The position numbers and the translations under genes are program-made. This document shows, piece by piece, positions 35,836-46,745 of a stretch of 64,000 bases of DNA; the stretch's first letter is position 1; each line of letters starts with the position of its first letter. The stretch is taken from assembly GCA_033807695.1 (NCBI GenBank), contig CM066305.1, positions 2,852,001 to 2,916,000 of the forward strand, in the 5' to 3' direction. This DNA comes from Daedaleopsis sinensis. Lineage: Eukaryota > Basidiomycota > Agaricomycetes > Polyporales > Polyporaceae. Below the pieces are notes generated by a model. It was not told the origin of the DNA and searched no databases. It was given only the letters and a program-made list of their open reading frames with translations.

Positions 35836-37990
35836 ATGTCCGTTGGCCGCTACTATCATCATCTGCCTCTCCCATATAATAGACCTCCGCCTCTCTCTGC
35901 GTGAGTACCATGCTCATGAAAATGTCTCTGATAGTTCGCTCACCGGTAGCGACCTCAGGGAACATGTTGCTCTTCGCGATCAACTCGTGGAATACAACGC
36001 TGCGGCGCTCGAGCTCAGCAGTCGTTTGAATGCCTTTTCCCTCCCTTGTAAACTCCCACCCGAGATCCTCTCCAAGATCTTTGTGATGTCCGCGGCCGCC
36101 GTTCATGAAGAGGACGTTCGTTGGAATCCTGTCTACGGACCCAGGGGCGGCAACCACGGCTATTACAGATGGATTTCTGTCGCACTCGTATGTCGCTACT
36201 GGCGCAACGTAGCCCTTGGATGTGCACCCTTCTGGGCTTTCATAGCTTTCGAGAAGTACCACATGCCGCGCGATATCTACCCCGCGCTTCTCAGACGGTC
36301 CAAGGGTTTCCCGCTCACAATTGTCTATCATTCGAGAGAAGATTGCATTTGCCAACCATGCAGCTCGATGTGGTACGTCGACTCTATCGGGCAAGAGATC
36401 ATTTCCGAAGAGCTCCCTAGAATTCGCCATCTCATCATCATCATCATCTCGTCCAACGACTTCAGTACATATGAAATATGGCAGGAGCTGGTCGCATCCG
36501 CGCCCTCCTTGGAGACACTAGAAGTCGGCCATACCAGGCTACCGGATGACTGCGCTCTGGACCTACCAAACTCACTTTTCCAGAGTGATCTCCCCCGTCT
36601 TCGCTCACTTGCCCTCAGGAATTTCAAGTACAAATGGACAAATTCACTTTTACGCTCCTCCCTTAGAACACTCGAAATTATCGACCGCTCCGCCCCTTCG
36701 CCGAGTTCCGTGGACATGCATCGATTCATCACCATGCTCTCCACCATGTCACAGCTCGAACACCTTGTCGTTGAAGGTCTCTCTCCAGCTCATCCGGTGA
36801 ACGCTGTTGCCTCTCTCCCACAACTTCGATACATCAAGCTTACAGGTGACGTCGAAGGACTCGCTTTCGTTCTATTCCGTCTACGCTTTCCATCAAACAC
36901 TGCCATCCATCTCATCATATCTTACGCACCCAATCAGTCAGTCGCTAGGTTTGTAAAGGCCGTCTCCCGGACCCTCTCTACATCCCACTTGCACACCGCT
37001 TCGTACACGGATCCCGATGACTTCGAGCCCGACAGCTCCTATTTCCGTGCGTGGTCCGGCACCCTCACCGGTGCTGACCGGACTGTAAACCGTCTGTGGA
37101 GCCCGCGGTCGGATATCCCTCCCCGCATCCTTCTCGCCGCCAGAGAGAAGGAGTTCATTTCGAGCATCGTGGCGAGACTCTACCTTCCGCACCTCACCGC
37201 TTTGTTTGTCTCTGTTGGCTGCGCGATGGCCCCCGATTGCACATGGAACAAGTGGTTTGCCGGTGCACCAAACGTCTCCTTCCTGCGATTGTCAGAACGC
37301 GCTGGGTATCGGGTCGGGGAGCTGCTGAGCCTGCGTGTCCGAATGCAAGACGGCGAAGCACGCAGTAGCAGTGACACCGACGCCAGTGACGACGAACCAT
37401 CCGCAGAGAGCGGAAGCGACTCTGAGCCAGATGCGGGTGTGGATACGGGGTTGGGATCGGGTAGCGAAGCGGATGAAGAATCTACTTCCGAGACTGAGGA
37501 TGTGGTAAGCGATGAGGACACACAGGCCCGCGGTGCCGACGACGACCAAGGATTTGTCTCACAAACCAGTGACGGGCAGGAGTTCCATGTCGACGAAGGG
37601 GCCTCCGGAGACCACATGAACAGCCCTCTGGCAGACTCCGACGACGAATCCTGGATCATCACGGCCGTCATGCCGTCGTTGCGCACTATTCAGTTCGTCG
37701 ATGTTGTGTTTCCCTACGCATCATCGCTCAATGACCCCAAGGACTCGGACAGGGACCCTGTCGAGCGAACGCGGGAATTCGATGTAGATGGCATGCTGAA
37801 AGGGCTGGAGATTCGTAAGAATCTCGGGGCAGACGAGGTCGAGAGGATCGAATTCGTGCGTTGTCGGGGTTTACAGGTGTCCCGTCTACATACCTTGGCG
37901 GATACTGTTGAGGACGTTGTCGTGGATGGAAACTTTGACGAAGCTGGACTGACCGCCGACATACGTACCAATGGCACAAGTACTACATAA
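35836..37990 (+). CDS. F-box protein
   Basis: A long frame (open from 35759 to the stop at 37990, about 700 residues) holds an F-box near its start: 'LPPEILSKIFVMSAAA', then 'WISVALVCRYWRNVALGCAP' with the Trp/Pro pattern usual in mushroom F-box proteins. Leucine-rich segments follow ('LRHLIIII', 'LPRLRSLALRNFKY', 'LEHLVVEGLS', 'LPQLRYIKL'), probably a diverged LRR solenoid. Near the C terminus lies an acidic Ser/Asp/Glu stretch of about 90 residues. F-box proteins recruit substrates to SCF ubiquitin ligases; the target is unknown. The start is uncertain: an ATG at 35836 with a 34-nt intron (35901-35934) reads well but the intron is unusually short; the alternative is the upstream in-frame ATG at 35759. 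Confidence 0.85.
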
Positions 37991-38242
37991 AGTCATACAT
38001 TTTCTTGTCAACATCACGCTGCAGCACCGGAAAATGTGCCGGAAGGTTCTGTCACGGAATCCTTCGCTCTATGGGGAAGCTGAATACTTGCGAGACTCTG
38101 GATTCACCGCCCTAGCGATCAGGATCAAACACTAGCAAATGACGATGCAAAATTCAATGTGGATGCTTTGTGATACACATACACATGCGTACAGACCGTG
38201 CAAGTCGTGAGTGTACATATGTATAAATTCGTCCGTGGCAAT
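37991..38242. other. Convergent intergenic region
   Basis: 3' ends of the F-box gene and metalloprotease 1 meet here. No feature seen. Confidence 0.4.
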
Positions 38243-39357
38243 CTAAATGGAGATGCCACGGTAGGTGCGGACCATGCTGGCCATGCGCGTGCCCTGGCCG
38301 GCGGTGAACTGGGTCATGCAGCTGTTCATGTTCATCACGGTCAGCAGCGGTAGAAACATCGCGGGGCGACGACAGCACGCACTCGTCGTCAGTGTAGTCC
38401 ATGAAGTTGTGGATGGGGTCCAACCCCGCGCTGGAGCAGGTGTCGAGGTTGGCCGGGCAGCCGTACGCAGCGTCCGCCTCGGCGGGAGTGTCGCTCACGC
38501 CGTCGCCAGAGCCGCTGCAGCCGCCCTGGAAGGTGTGGTATAGGCCGAACCAGTGGCCAGCCTCGTGGGTGAGGGTCTGCAGTGCCACGGGCCCGCGTGA
38601 GTAAGAACGCAATGCGGAGGAGGACTGGATCAGGGAGACGCACCCGGCCGAGGTTGTAGGGAGAGGCGGTGCCCCCAGGGACGGACGAGTAGAGCATGAC
38701 GACGCCATCGTCAGTGGGGTTGCTCGAGTAGTCCGAGGGGAAGGTCGAGTAGCCGAGGAGCCCGGCGCCGCTGCCGCTGCTGAAGCCGACGGTGTAGACG
38801 TTGAGGTCCGCCGCGCCGCCCTGGCGGAGCTGGCGCTTCATCGTCGTCTGGAGCGAGCTGTCGGGCCCGACCTGGTTGAACCACTGCGAGTTCGTGGTGC
38901 GGGTGGTGTTCGCGAGCACGAAGGAGACACCCGCTGTCGCGTAGTCCTGGTTGAGGACGGTGATCTGGTCCGCGATCTGGGAGTCACTGCGGATGCGAAT
39001 GCGTGTGAGCTCGGTGCCCGCACGCCTCCGATGGGTCGGCCAGGGTGACTTACGGGATGTTACCGCCGCTGAGGGAGGTCGACGACCTGATGACGTGCCA
39101 GTAAACGGACACCGTCGCGCTGGCCGCGCTGTGGACCAACGAGGCCGCCTTGGGGACCTGGTGGGCGAGGAAGTGGGCCTCGTGAGCAGCGACCTGTTCG
39201 TCAGTGAACGTCGTCCCGCAGCCCCTCCTAAAAGAGAAGAGCGGTCAGGGTTGACTGGGGCATAAGTAGTACGTCGCTGAGGCACGTACTTGAGGTGGGG
39301 CTTGCCGAAAACGGCGGAAGCGGTGAGGAGGAGAGCGAGAGCAGCAGACCTGAACAT
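38243..39357 (-). CDS. Secreted M43 (pappalysin-type) zinc metalloprotease 1
   Basis: Starts with a clear signal peptide ('[18 protein letters not shown]'). Spliced segments include '[20 protein letters not shown]', 'VYWHVIRSS', '[20 protein letters not shown]', 'WFNQVGPDS', '[14 protein letters not shown]', the zinc-binding helix '[20 protein letters not shown]' (HExxHxxGxxH) and the Met-turn 'HNFMDYTDD', ending '[20 protein letters not shown]' with the stop at 38243-38245. This is the compact fungal MEP1-like form of family M43, about 290 residues, presumed to digest extracellular protein. The last intron borders are set by matching this conserved tail. Adjacent paralogue on the same strand at 40098-41376. 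Confidence 0.92.
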
Positions 39358-40097
39358 GTCGGCGAATGCGAGTGAGAGGCTCTGGAAGCTGAAGCTGACG
39401 CTAGCTCTGACGTTGACGAACCGAGAGGAGACGGTGTCGTTGGAGAGTCATCGTTAGATGCGACCACCTTTTATACCTCGTTGAAGCCTGATCAGTGTTC
39501 GTAGCAACATATGGTGCGTGCAATGGTTATCTTGGAGAGACAGTGTGCTCGGAGATAGCCCACATGCAAAGGAACGCGGCACCAGATGGTTGTAAGGCCA
39601 ATCGGAGCAACACCAGAGCTAACTGGAGGCTCTCTGGGGGCAGCGATGCACATGACGATCCCGAGCTTCGCCGATGGAACGCACATGGATGTGGTCGAAG
39701 ATGCGGCCTGATTGAGCATTCGTCGACGTCGCGTATTGATTCCCAGCATTTCTCCTTCTTGACGTCTGAACAGAGATACGGCCACTGGCGCCTTCCAGCG
39801 GTGATGCCAAGGCCAACTATACCATCGTGTGACGATCCCTGTCTCTAGCTAAGTACTTATCATCGCGCACACGCTCTCACCGCAGGGGAGAGCGTTCACT
39901 TACATACATACTAAATTCGAAGGCGCGTGCCCACTGCCATACAACACACACATCGAGTGTTGTAGACCGTTGATGGCTTTCCGAGTCGGGGATACCGCCG
40001 ACAATCGTACACACGGTTATAGCGATCTACACCCGAGGATGTTCTTGGCAACGCAATCGTATACCCCGCATAGCCCGATCGGGACCTGTACACGCTT
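39358..40097. other. Spacer between metalloprotease paralogues
   Basis: Contains the promoter of metalloprotease 1 (TATA at 39469) and about 600 bp with no recognisable gene. Confidence 0.45.
39469..39475 (-). promoter_or_regulatory. TATA box of metalloprotease 1
   Basis: Minus-strand TATAAAA preceded by ACGAGG lies about 112 nt upstream of the ATG at 39357. The paralogue has the same arrangement, which strengthens the call. Confidence 0.65.
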
Positions 40098-41376
40098 CTA
40101 GATAGTGATGTTGCGGTATGTACGCAGCTGGGCCGCCATGCGGGCGGCCTGGCCAGGTGTGAACTCTGTCATGCAGCTGCACGCTCCATTCAGCGCGCAC
40201 ACGCGTATCCAGCGGCAGTTGAACTCGCCTGTCATCAGAATAGTCCATGTAGTTGTGGATTGGATCAACGCCCGGGCTCGAGCAAGTATCACTTCCAACG
40301 GGGCATCCGCTCGCCGGCAGCGCTTCAGGGGGGGTATCATCGACCATATCGCCGGCGCCGTAGCATCCTCCTTGGAAGGTGTGGTAGAGACCCACCCAGT
40401 GACCCGCCTCGTGGGTCAACGTCTGATTCAAGTTGCGACGTATCGCGTAAGCACACGTCGGATTTCCAGAGCGGCCGAGCGCACCTTCCCCTCGTTGAAA
40501 TTCTCCGTGCTGCCGCCAGGAAGTGACGAGAAAAGAATCACTGAGCCGTCGTCTGTGGGGTTGCCAGCATAATCAGCCGGGAATGTGGAATAGCCGAGGA
40601 GACCGTTGTTTTCCGCTGCGGTAAAGCTGCACAGCACACCGTCAGCATAACAGCACAGCCATTGTTGACGATTGAATCTAGATGCTCACCCGACGGTGTA
40701 GACGTTGAAATCAGCCGCGCCACCTTGGCGGAGCTATATGGTCATACGCGCCGGGTAACTTGTCTCAATTTATGCGCTAGTTCAAGTTGTGCATGCAATC
40801 ACCTGCTGCTTCATCTGCGTTTGGTAAGAAGAATCGGGGCCGACTTGGTTAAACCAGTTCCAGTTGGTCGTGCGGGTGGTGCCCTGCAGCACGAACTGCA
40901 AACCAGACGGTGCGTAGTCCTCGTTCATCACTGCAATCTGGTCTGCGATCATCGAGTCTCTGCGCAACATGTTGAGCATCCACGCGTGTCCTCGAGATAG
41001 TGGCGACCCATCACATACGGAATGTTGCCGCCCTGAAGGGTGGTGTCCTGCACAACGGGTCAGATCTTCAGAAATGGTCTCAGGTCTATGAGACATAATA
41101 ATGTACCTGGCTGATAACGTGCCAGTAGACCTTCACCGTTGCAGGCCCAGCAGTCGCATTGGGCTTGGCAACCAGGTTCGCTTGAAAGTGGGCCTCATGC
41201 GCGAGCAGTTTTTCGGGTGAGATTGTCGTCCCGCATGACCTGTGGGGAAGCGATCAAAATGGGCGGCATTGGCGATCAGTGTCCGCGTTGTCCCACCTGG
41301 TGGTGATAGCAGCACCGGCCAGCGCGGACGAGGCCGTCGAGAGAAGGCCAAGAAGCGTAAGAGCGACGGGAAACAT
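40098..41376 (-). CDS. Secreted M43 (pappalysin-type) zinc metalloprotease 2
   Basis: Signal peptide '[20 protein letters not shown]' begins at 41376. Spliced segments: '[20 protein letters not shown]', '[10 protein letters not shown]', '[20 protein letters not shown]', '[19 protein letters not shown]', '[12 protein letters not shown]', '[20 protein letters not shown]', zinc helix '[20 protein letters not shown]' and 'HNYMDYSDD', then '[20 protein letters not shown]' to the stop at 40098-40100. Exon plan matches copy 1 and no catalytic residue is lost. Relative to copy 1 the protein is clearly diverged, so this is an established tandem pair, not a recent duplicate. Confidence 0.9.
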
Positions 41377-41978
41377 GGCCAGAGTTCAAGTGAGAGGCCT
41401 CGACGTCACTGCCTGGTGTTGAAGAGCAGACCCACCACTCTTTGCTGTTTTATACTCGTCGAGCACTACGCCGTCCAGCAAAGTTCACCATCATTATCCG
41501 AAGCATGACTACAGGGCAGCATGTCGAGGTAAAGTGACGCTCAACAGAAGCACGCTGCCCAACGTATCACCGACGGAAGGGGTTCACATGACAGCAAACT
41601 GGGTGGTTACAGACACCGCAGTGGGCACATGTAAATAGTACAACGCTATCTGGTGCGTCAGAAGGGGCAATTTATAGCGCACTACGAACGCACCAGCGCA
41701 AACTATCTTCGTCCTCGCTATCGAACGCCAGGTGGGTGCAATTGGCCATTGACACTACCTCAGTGTGACGTCTTCGATCACCTGAGTGCCAGACTGGGTA
41801 AATTCGTCTCATTGATAGCGACGCGATGCACTGCGAGGAAGGGGTAGTAGCAAGGAATATCCGTCAGACTCTTCAAGCCCATGCGGTTCCGACAACTTGT
41901 GACCTAAACAGGAGGACTGTCAGGTCAAACGGCAAACGGAAGGCCATGCTTCCCGTGTGCTCACCGGCGTATGCGCTG
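41377..41978. other. Intergenic, promoter of metalloprotease 2
   Basis: TATA at 41448; the remaining ~500 bp up to the GatC-like stop holds no recognisable gene. Confidence 0.45.
41448..41454 (-). promoter_or_regulatory. TATA box of metalloprotease 2
   Basis: Minus-strand TATAAAA preceded by GACGAG, about 72 nt upstream of the ATG at 41376, mirroring the promoter of the neighbouring paralogue. Confidence 0.65.
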
Positions 41979-42488
41979 TCAACCCCGAGGCTTGTCCGAT
42001 TCTACGACGTACAACCCGTCCGTGGTCCGCGAGGCGTGTGTCAGCAAGGAACGGCCGTCAACGGGGGTGGCCTCTGCATCGCGCGCGAAGCTTTCGGCAT
42101 CGAGCTTGACACCCTCCCCAGAAGCCCAAACTCTGCCGTCTGGCACGGAACCCTCCTGGGCGACCTCGCTCACGTCGACGAGTTTGACTGCCTCCACCAG
42201 TTTGACCAGTTCCTCGAGCTCCCGAGTCAGTTTGGCATGCTCCGGGGTGCCCGGAGCAGGTGGTATCAGAGCGGAGAGCTGATGTAGCTTTTCAAGTGTG
42301 GCTGGAGAGATGCTGGGACGAGGGTAGGATGAGAGTAGCTCATTCACCGACCATGTCGGTTTGGTCGGGATGCCAGTCGAGTCAACGTCTGCAAGGGTGG
42401 CCTTGTGTCGAACATGGGCATGCCACCTGCTAGAAGTCCGGAAGAGTGGGCTGAGGCTCGATAGCGAGCATCTCGAGAGCTTGAGCAT
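41979..42488 (-). CDS. GatC-like mitochondrial Glu-tRNA(Gln) amidotransferase subunit
   Basis: Single exon, about 169 residues from the ATG at 42488; the frame is open up to 42578, but 42488 gives a typical mitochondrial presequence ('MLKLSRCSLSSLSPLFRTSS', rich in Arg/Ser/Leu, no acids). A GatC-type helical domain follows: 'TWSVNELLSSYP', 'SPATLEKLHQLSALIP', 'LTRELEELVKLVEAVKLVD'. The tail 'GRSLLTHASRTTDGLYVV' is typical of fungal members. GatC is the small subunit that stabilises the GatA/GatB enzyme, which converts Glu-tRNA(Gln) into Gln-tRNA(Gln) in mitochondria. It is arranged head to head with the mS34 gene. Confidence 0.82.
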   Translation of the reverse strand: MLKLSRCSLSSLSPLFRTSSRWHAHVRHKATLADVDSTGIPTKPTWSVNELLSSYPRPSISPATLEKLHQLSALIPPAPGTPEHAKLTRELEELVKLVEAVKLVDVSEVAQEGSVPDGRVWASGEGVKLDAESFARDAEATPVDGRSLLTHASRTTDGLYVVESDKPRG

Positions 42489-42656
42489 GGGAGGTCTGGT
42501 CAAGGATAGACGGCGCCAAATTGGGAGCTTGCCTCTGGTCCACCACCTACCCCCCATCACCAAAAGTCTGTTCCCCACTTGCAGTGGCCTAGCTCATCCA
42601 TCCTCTACCACTCCGTCTTACCTCGGAGCTCGTACAAACTCTTAGCGAGCCTCAAA
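42489..42656. promoter_or_regulatory. Bidirectional promoter between GatC-like and mS34 genes
   Basis: 168 bp separate two divergent start codons. The geometry implies a shared promoter. No TATA is visible. Confidence 0.55.
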
Positions 42657-43082
42657 ATGGCGGCGTCAATGCAAGCCGCGCTTCGCAAACTCCTTCCGTC
42701 ACAACTTCCGCCCTCTCTCTCTCCACTACCCGGGAACCTGTTCGAGGTTCTGTCCCGGTTCCCCAAAGACGGCGTTGGCCAGAAGGTCTACCAGACAAGA
42801 TGGGGCGCGAAGGGTATTGAGGGGAGCTACTGGGAGGTGACTCGGACGAGGCTAAAGTGCGAAGGAAAGCATGGCAGGGCATGGGGTGTGCTCGTATGGA
42901 AAGGTGAGCCTGCCCTCACCGTGTACCATCCTTTATTCTTGACACCCAATGGCGATATAGGGAAGCGGACCAGCGAGCGAGATACACAAATACCAGGAGG
43001 TCTGAAGTACCGATGGGCAGTCGGCGAGTCTCGTCTCAAGCCCGGACTGAAGCTTCTCCCCAACACCTCATCGCCATCATGA
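42657..43082 (+). CDS. Mitochondrial small-subunit ribosomal protein mS34 (MRPS34 family)
   Basis: Exons 42657-42903 and 42961-43082 join in phase 1 and give 122 residues. Signatures: 'LFEVLSRFPKDGVGQKVYQ', 'RWGAKGIEGSYWEVTRTRLK', 'GKHGRAWGVLVWKGK', then 'LKYRWAVGES'. This pattern matches the MRPS34 family, a component of the mitoribosomal small subunit. Length fits the short fungal versions. Confidence 0.82.
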   Translation: MAASMQAALRKLLPSQLPPSLSPLPGNLFEVLSRFPKDGVGQKVYQTRWGAKGIEGSYWEVTRTRLKCEGKHGRAWGVLVWKGEPALTVYHPLFLTPNGDIGKRTSERDTQIPGGLKYRWAVGESRLKPGLKLLPNTSSPS

Positions 43083-43577
43083 GTTTTTGCGCTGCCATGT
43101 ATACCTGCATCCTTCAGTACACTCTTTATAATGCCACACGCGAAGACACTACTCTCTGTACGCAGTGCGCATGTCATTGCCGAACACTTACACGAGTTCT
43201 GCATCCATGAGCGTCCAGCATCAAGCCGTTATTATGCGCTCACTTCCTCTGCGATTGCCCTCCCTTTCGCACCAAATGTTCAGCATACATCGCGAGCGAA
43301 GGCTGTCATTGTCAGAGTGCGACGCGTTTCAGAGCGTGCTGCTCGCTCTGCTGCACTGTAGCATGTACATGATACCGTACATACCGCGCTGCCACGTGAG
43401 AACGCCGGTCCAATCCGGCAACTATAGTGAGGTAGGACTCTTCATCGCGCCTCGCGAGCCTCACTTCTCTCGACCCGTCTTCTAACTCTGTACACTCCGC
43501 CCTCTGCCAGCATTCGTGTGGCGTTCTCGTTGTTTCTCATACTTGTCTCTTGCTGTTTCTGAAGAGCGTGGGCCGAC
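43083..43577. other. Intergenic
   Basis: 3' flank of mS34 and promoter of the acyl-CoA-binding gene. A pyrimidine-rich stretch lies at about 43520-43560. No gene recognised. Confidence 0.4.
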
Positions 43578-45297
43578 ATGGACGTGGATTCCCGCCACCT
43601 CATTGATGCTCAATTTGACCGGGCGGTGGAGATTGTCCAGGGCCTCCCGAAGACGGGTCCCATCCAGACGGGGTACGAGGAGAAGCTGAACATGTATAGG
43701 TATGTATGGTCTACCTGTATACACTGGCCTCACCTTGAACGCGAGTTTCTAGCTTGTACAAGCAAGGTATCCCCGCATGACGCCTCTCCTCCGGCTAACT
43801 GCGTGTATGGTTCTGACCTCTGCATGATTGGTATGTCCTCCAGCTACCGTTGGGAATGTTCAAGGATCTCGTCCAAATGTATGGGATATGTTAGGGAGGG
43901 CGAAATGGTGAGTGTGCTTCTTTAGGTGCTTTATCACATGCTAAGTGCCACAACTGCTGCAAGGGATGCTTGGGCGAAGCACAAAGATCTCGACTCCTAC
44001 GAGGCGAAATGGCTATACGTCGATGCTCTGCTGAAGGTATACACATGCGTTGTTTGGGCTTGGCCGATACTCACGGTGCAGTAGGTGCTACGGAAGTACT
44101 CAGACAAAACGGTAGCGAGGGACTTTGTGCGGGAATTAGAATCTTACGCCGGCGATCCCTCCAACCTTGTTATGAGTGGTGAGTTAAGATGCAAGATTCA
44201 GTACGCCCTCTTAAACGAACTCTTGCACTGCAGGCATGTCCGCTCGCTCGCCCGGCTCGAGCTCGTCAGGATCCTCGGCCGCAGACGAGATGCCGTCCGC
44301 TCCTCACCACCGCCTAGCGCAAGAGGCAGAACTACACCCCCTCGCGTCCCGTGCACCAAACGCCGCAGACTCACTCGAGTCCGAGACGGACGAGAGCACG
44401 GACGACGACGACGACGAAGCTGCCGACACCCTCCCCCCAGCCATCACGTCGCCCCACGCCCCTGGCCAGCTCGTCCGCCCCCAATCATCCCTCTCCTCGC
44501 GCCCGTACCGCACGCCCATGACCGGCACGCTCTACGTCTCCTCGCCCCCGCCGCTCGCCGTCCCGCACACGCAGCCGCACCCCGGCTTCCAGACGCAGTC
44601 CGCGTTCGCCGAGTCCGCGCCGTCGATACCCTCCTCCACATATCCCCCCACGTCCGTCGTCTCATACCCATACCCCGACCAGCTTGCGCGCTCGCCGCCC
44701 GCCGCCCGCCCCGCATCCGCGCACGGCTCCCGCGCGGGCTTCCGCCCGCCCACACAGCCGCCACAGCCGCCGTACCGCCAGTACTCGCTACAGAGTGGCG
44801 GCGGCGGCGTAGGGGGCCCCGCGCGCCCCGCCTCGCTCCCGCTGCTCGAGCGCGCGGTCGAGAGCGTGCAGGCGCACCTCGCGGCGATGACCGAGCGGCT
44901 CGAGACACTCGAGGCGCTCCTCCACCACTCCACCTCCTCGCTCTCGCCGTCTGGAGCGCGCTCCCCGGGGCCCGGCGGCGCCGAGCCCGCTGTGCGGTGG
45001 GACGTCGACGACATGGGCATGTGGGCGCTCGTGCTGCGCCCGCTCGCGCGCGCGCTGCGCGTGCTCCGGCTGCTCGCTGCGTTCGTAGGGAGCGCGGAGC
45101 ACCGCTCGCCGACGGCGGCGGTCGTCCGCCGGCTCGCGCTCGACCTCTCGTTCGTGCTCTGCGTGCTCGCGGTGTGCAGGCTTGGCTGGCGCCGGAGCGG
45201 GGTGCGGAGGAGGGAGGTCTCGGCGGCGCTGCGCGGGCTCTGGCGCGCGGTTGTCGGGCAGCAGGTACCAAGAGCGATGGTGGAGCGCGGCGTGTGA
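43578..45297 (+). CDS. Acyl-CoA-binding protein with C-terminal membrane anchor (ACBD5/Atg37-like)
   Basis: Six exons (43578-43699, 43753-43766, 43844-43907, 43964-44036, 44085-44178, 44234-45297) sum to 477 codons (476 residues plus stop). The N terminus is a complete ACBP domain: 'FDRAVEIVQGLPKTGPIQT', 'KLNMYSLYKQATVGNVQ', 'RPNVWDMLGRAKWDAW', 'LDSYEAKWLYVDALLK'. Exon 2 is a 14-nt microexon coding for the core of YSLYKQ. Then comes a long disordered Ser/Pro-rich linker with an acidic run, a coiled coil ('AVESVQAHLAAMTERLETLE') and a C-terminal hydrophobic segment ('LSFVLCVLAVCRLGW') near the end. ACBP + coiled coil + tail anchor is the plan of peroxisomal ACBD4/5 and yeast Atg37, which act in pexophagy and in peroxisome-ER contacts. 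The peroxisomal role here is inference. Confidence 0.88.
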
Positions 45298-45948
45298 TGG
45301 AGGCTCGAGGAGGTGCTATGGTGGGTGGTAGTACGTCGACGTCCGTGCTCGCATTGGATCTTCTTGTGATCAATTGCTACGTTATATACGAATCTCATAA
45401 TTGGAGGTTATGTCAAGCTGCAACCTGAGTGAATAGTACGGTGAAGTAAATCACAGCACGTTCTATCCTTTGTGGACCATGTGCCATTCGTTGCATGGAC
45501 ACTCTGAGAGCATGGGGCGAAATGGTTCCTCGACAAGATGGGGACATGACCGATATCGTTCGCACATAGTTCTCCTTTACTGAAGGTATACATAAGAAAA
45601 GTAGGTACTCTACGGTCGAAAAATAGAAACTTAAGGCGCATGTTGGTTTCCCTGCGAAGCAGGTACTTATCCCGAGGACCACGAAAAGGTCTGCGCCAGG
45701 ACGGACACTACGGTCCACCCTCCCTCGGGACTTACCTGATCTGGCCGCTTGAACGCCTTCATGGCCACCTTGACGACTTCCGAGCGAGACTGTCTGGTCC
45801 CTACGCATACAGGATACAAAAGCAACAACCGATGGATCCATAGGTACGACGTCGAACGAAGCAGAGCAAACAAGGTAGCCCCACTTGATGATGATCCCTG
45901 CTCTTGAGCGCGGGTAGGCACACGCACGCAAGCACACAAGAGTCGACG
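45298..45948. other. 3' flank, no gene recognised
   Basis: Some minus-strand frames (45408-45937) are open but show no recognisable domain. The end of this stretch runs into the dispersed 40-nt repeats. Confidence 0.4.
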
Positions 45949-46745
45949 CGCTTGTGGATGCCTGCCCGTTTGGGGCCGCTCTTCGGCGACGTGTAATGAC
46001 ACTTCACACCAGACGAGGCCAAGCAGCATGAGACAGACACACGAGTGGCAAAGCAGCTTGTGGATGCTCGCCCGTTTGGGGCATACTCTTCGGCGATGTT
46101 GTCCACAAGGACCGGAGATGGAATTTGCACGCTTGAAGACCGCCGCCCGTTTGGGGCTCACCTGGTCTGTGCCGCCAGAAGAAGATAGCCGGCATCACAC
46201 CTTGCACGCTTGCGGACCTTCGCCCGTTTGGAGCTCTACTCTTCGGTGCCATCCAGCGAGCCAAGTCCAGAAGGATTCGACAAGACCCCGAGGGAAAGAA
46301 ATGTAACGCGCTTGCTGAACGATGCCCGTTGGGGCTTCGCTCTTCGGCGTCGCGGTCGAGCATAGGCGACAGACGGGCACATCGACTAGCACCACCCCAG
46401 CCAAGACCGAATACGGAACAATTGAGCGCGCTTGACGACCTTCGCCCGGTTGGGGCTCAACGCTTCGGCGCTGTACAGACACCAAGCCAGCGTCCCCGGA
46501 CACACGAGCATACAGACTGCGGAGGGAGACGTAGTGCGCTGAGGATCACAGCCCGTCTGAAGCTCTACTCTTCGACGCCACTGAGTCGACAAAGGCAAAG
46601 TCGCCAGAGCAAAGAGCATACAGTAGGCTTGTTGGGAGCCTTCCTCTTTGTGGCGGAGGACGAAGAAACGAGGGAGCAGCACATCAACCACACACCGACG
46701 CACTTGCGGATCTTCGCCCGGTTGGGGCTATCCTCTTCGGCGTCC
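45949..46745. repeat. Eight irregularly spaced copies of a ~40-nt core repeat
   Basis: The core (plus strand) is CGCTTG.GGA.CTTCGCCCG followed by TTTGGGGCT.TACTCTTCGGCG. Copies start near 45949, 46053, 46127, 46205, 46307, 46427, 46534 and 46699, so spacing varies from about 74 to 165 bp while the core is kept. The core contains a small hairpin, GCCC-GTTTG-GGGC. On the minus strand one frame of most copies reads a motif like 'SPNRAKIRKCVG' / 'SPNRAKVVKRAQ' / 'GPKRAGIHKRV', but frames differ between copies and stops occur. Confidence 0.75.

Noticed and set aside
44085..45428. 447-residue plus frame and a matching 309-residue minus frame
   Set aside because: Arg/Pro/Ala-rich shadows of the last exon of the acyl-CoA-binding gene.
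45949..46745. CRISPR-like array (conserved repeats with unique spacers)
   Set aside because: The repeats are degenerate, spacing varies from 74 to 165 bp, and the surrounding genes are fungal; no cas genes.
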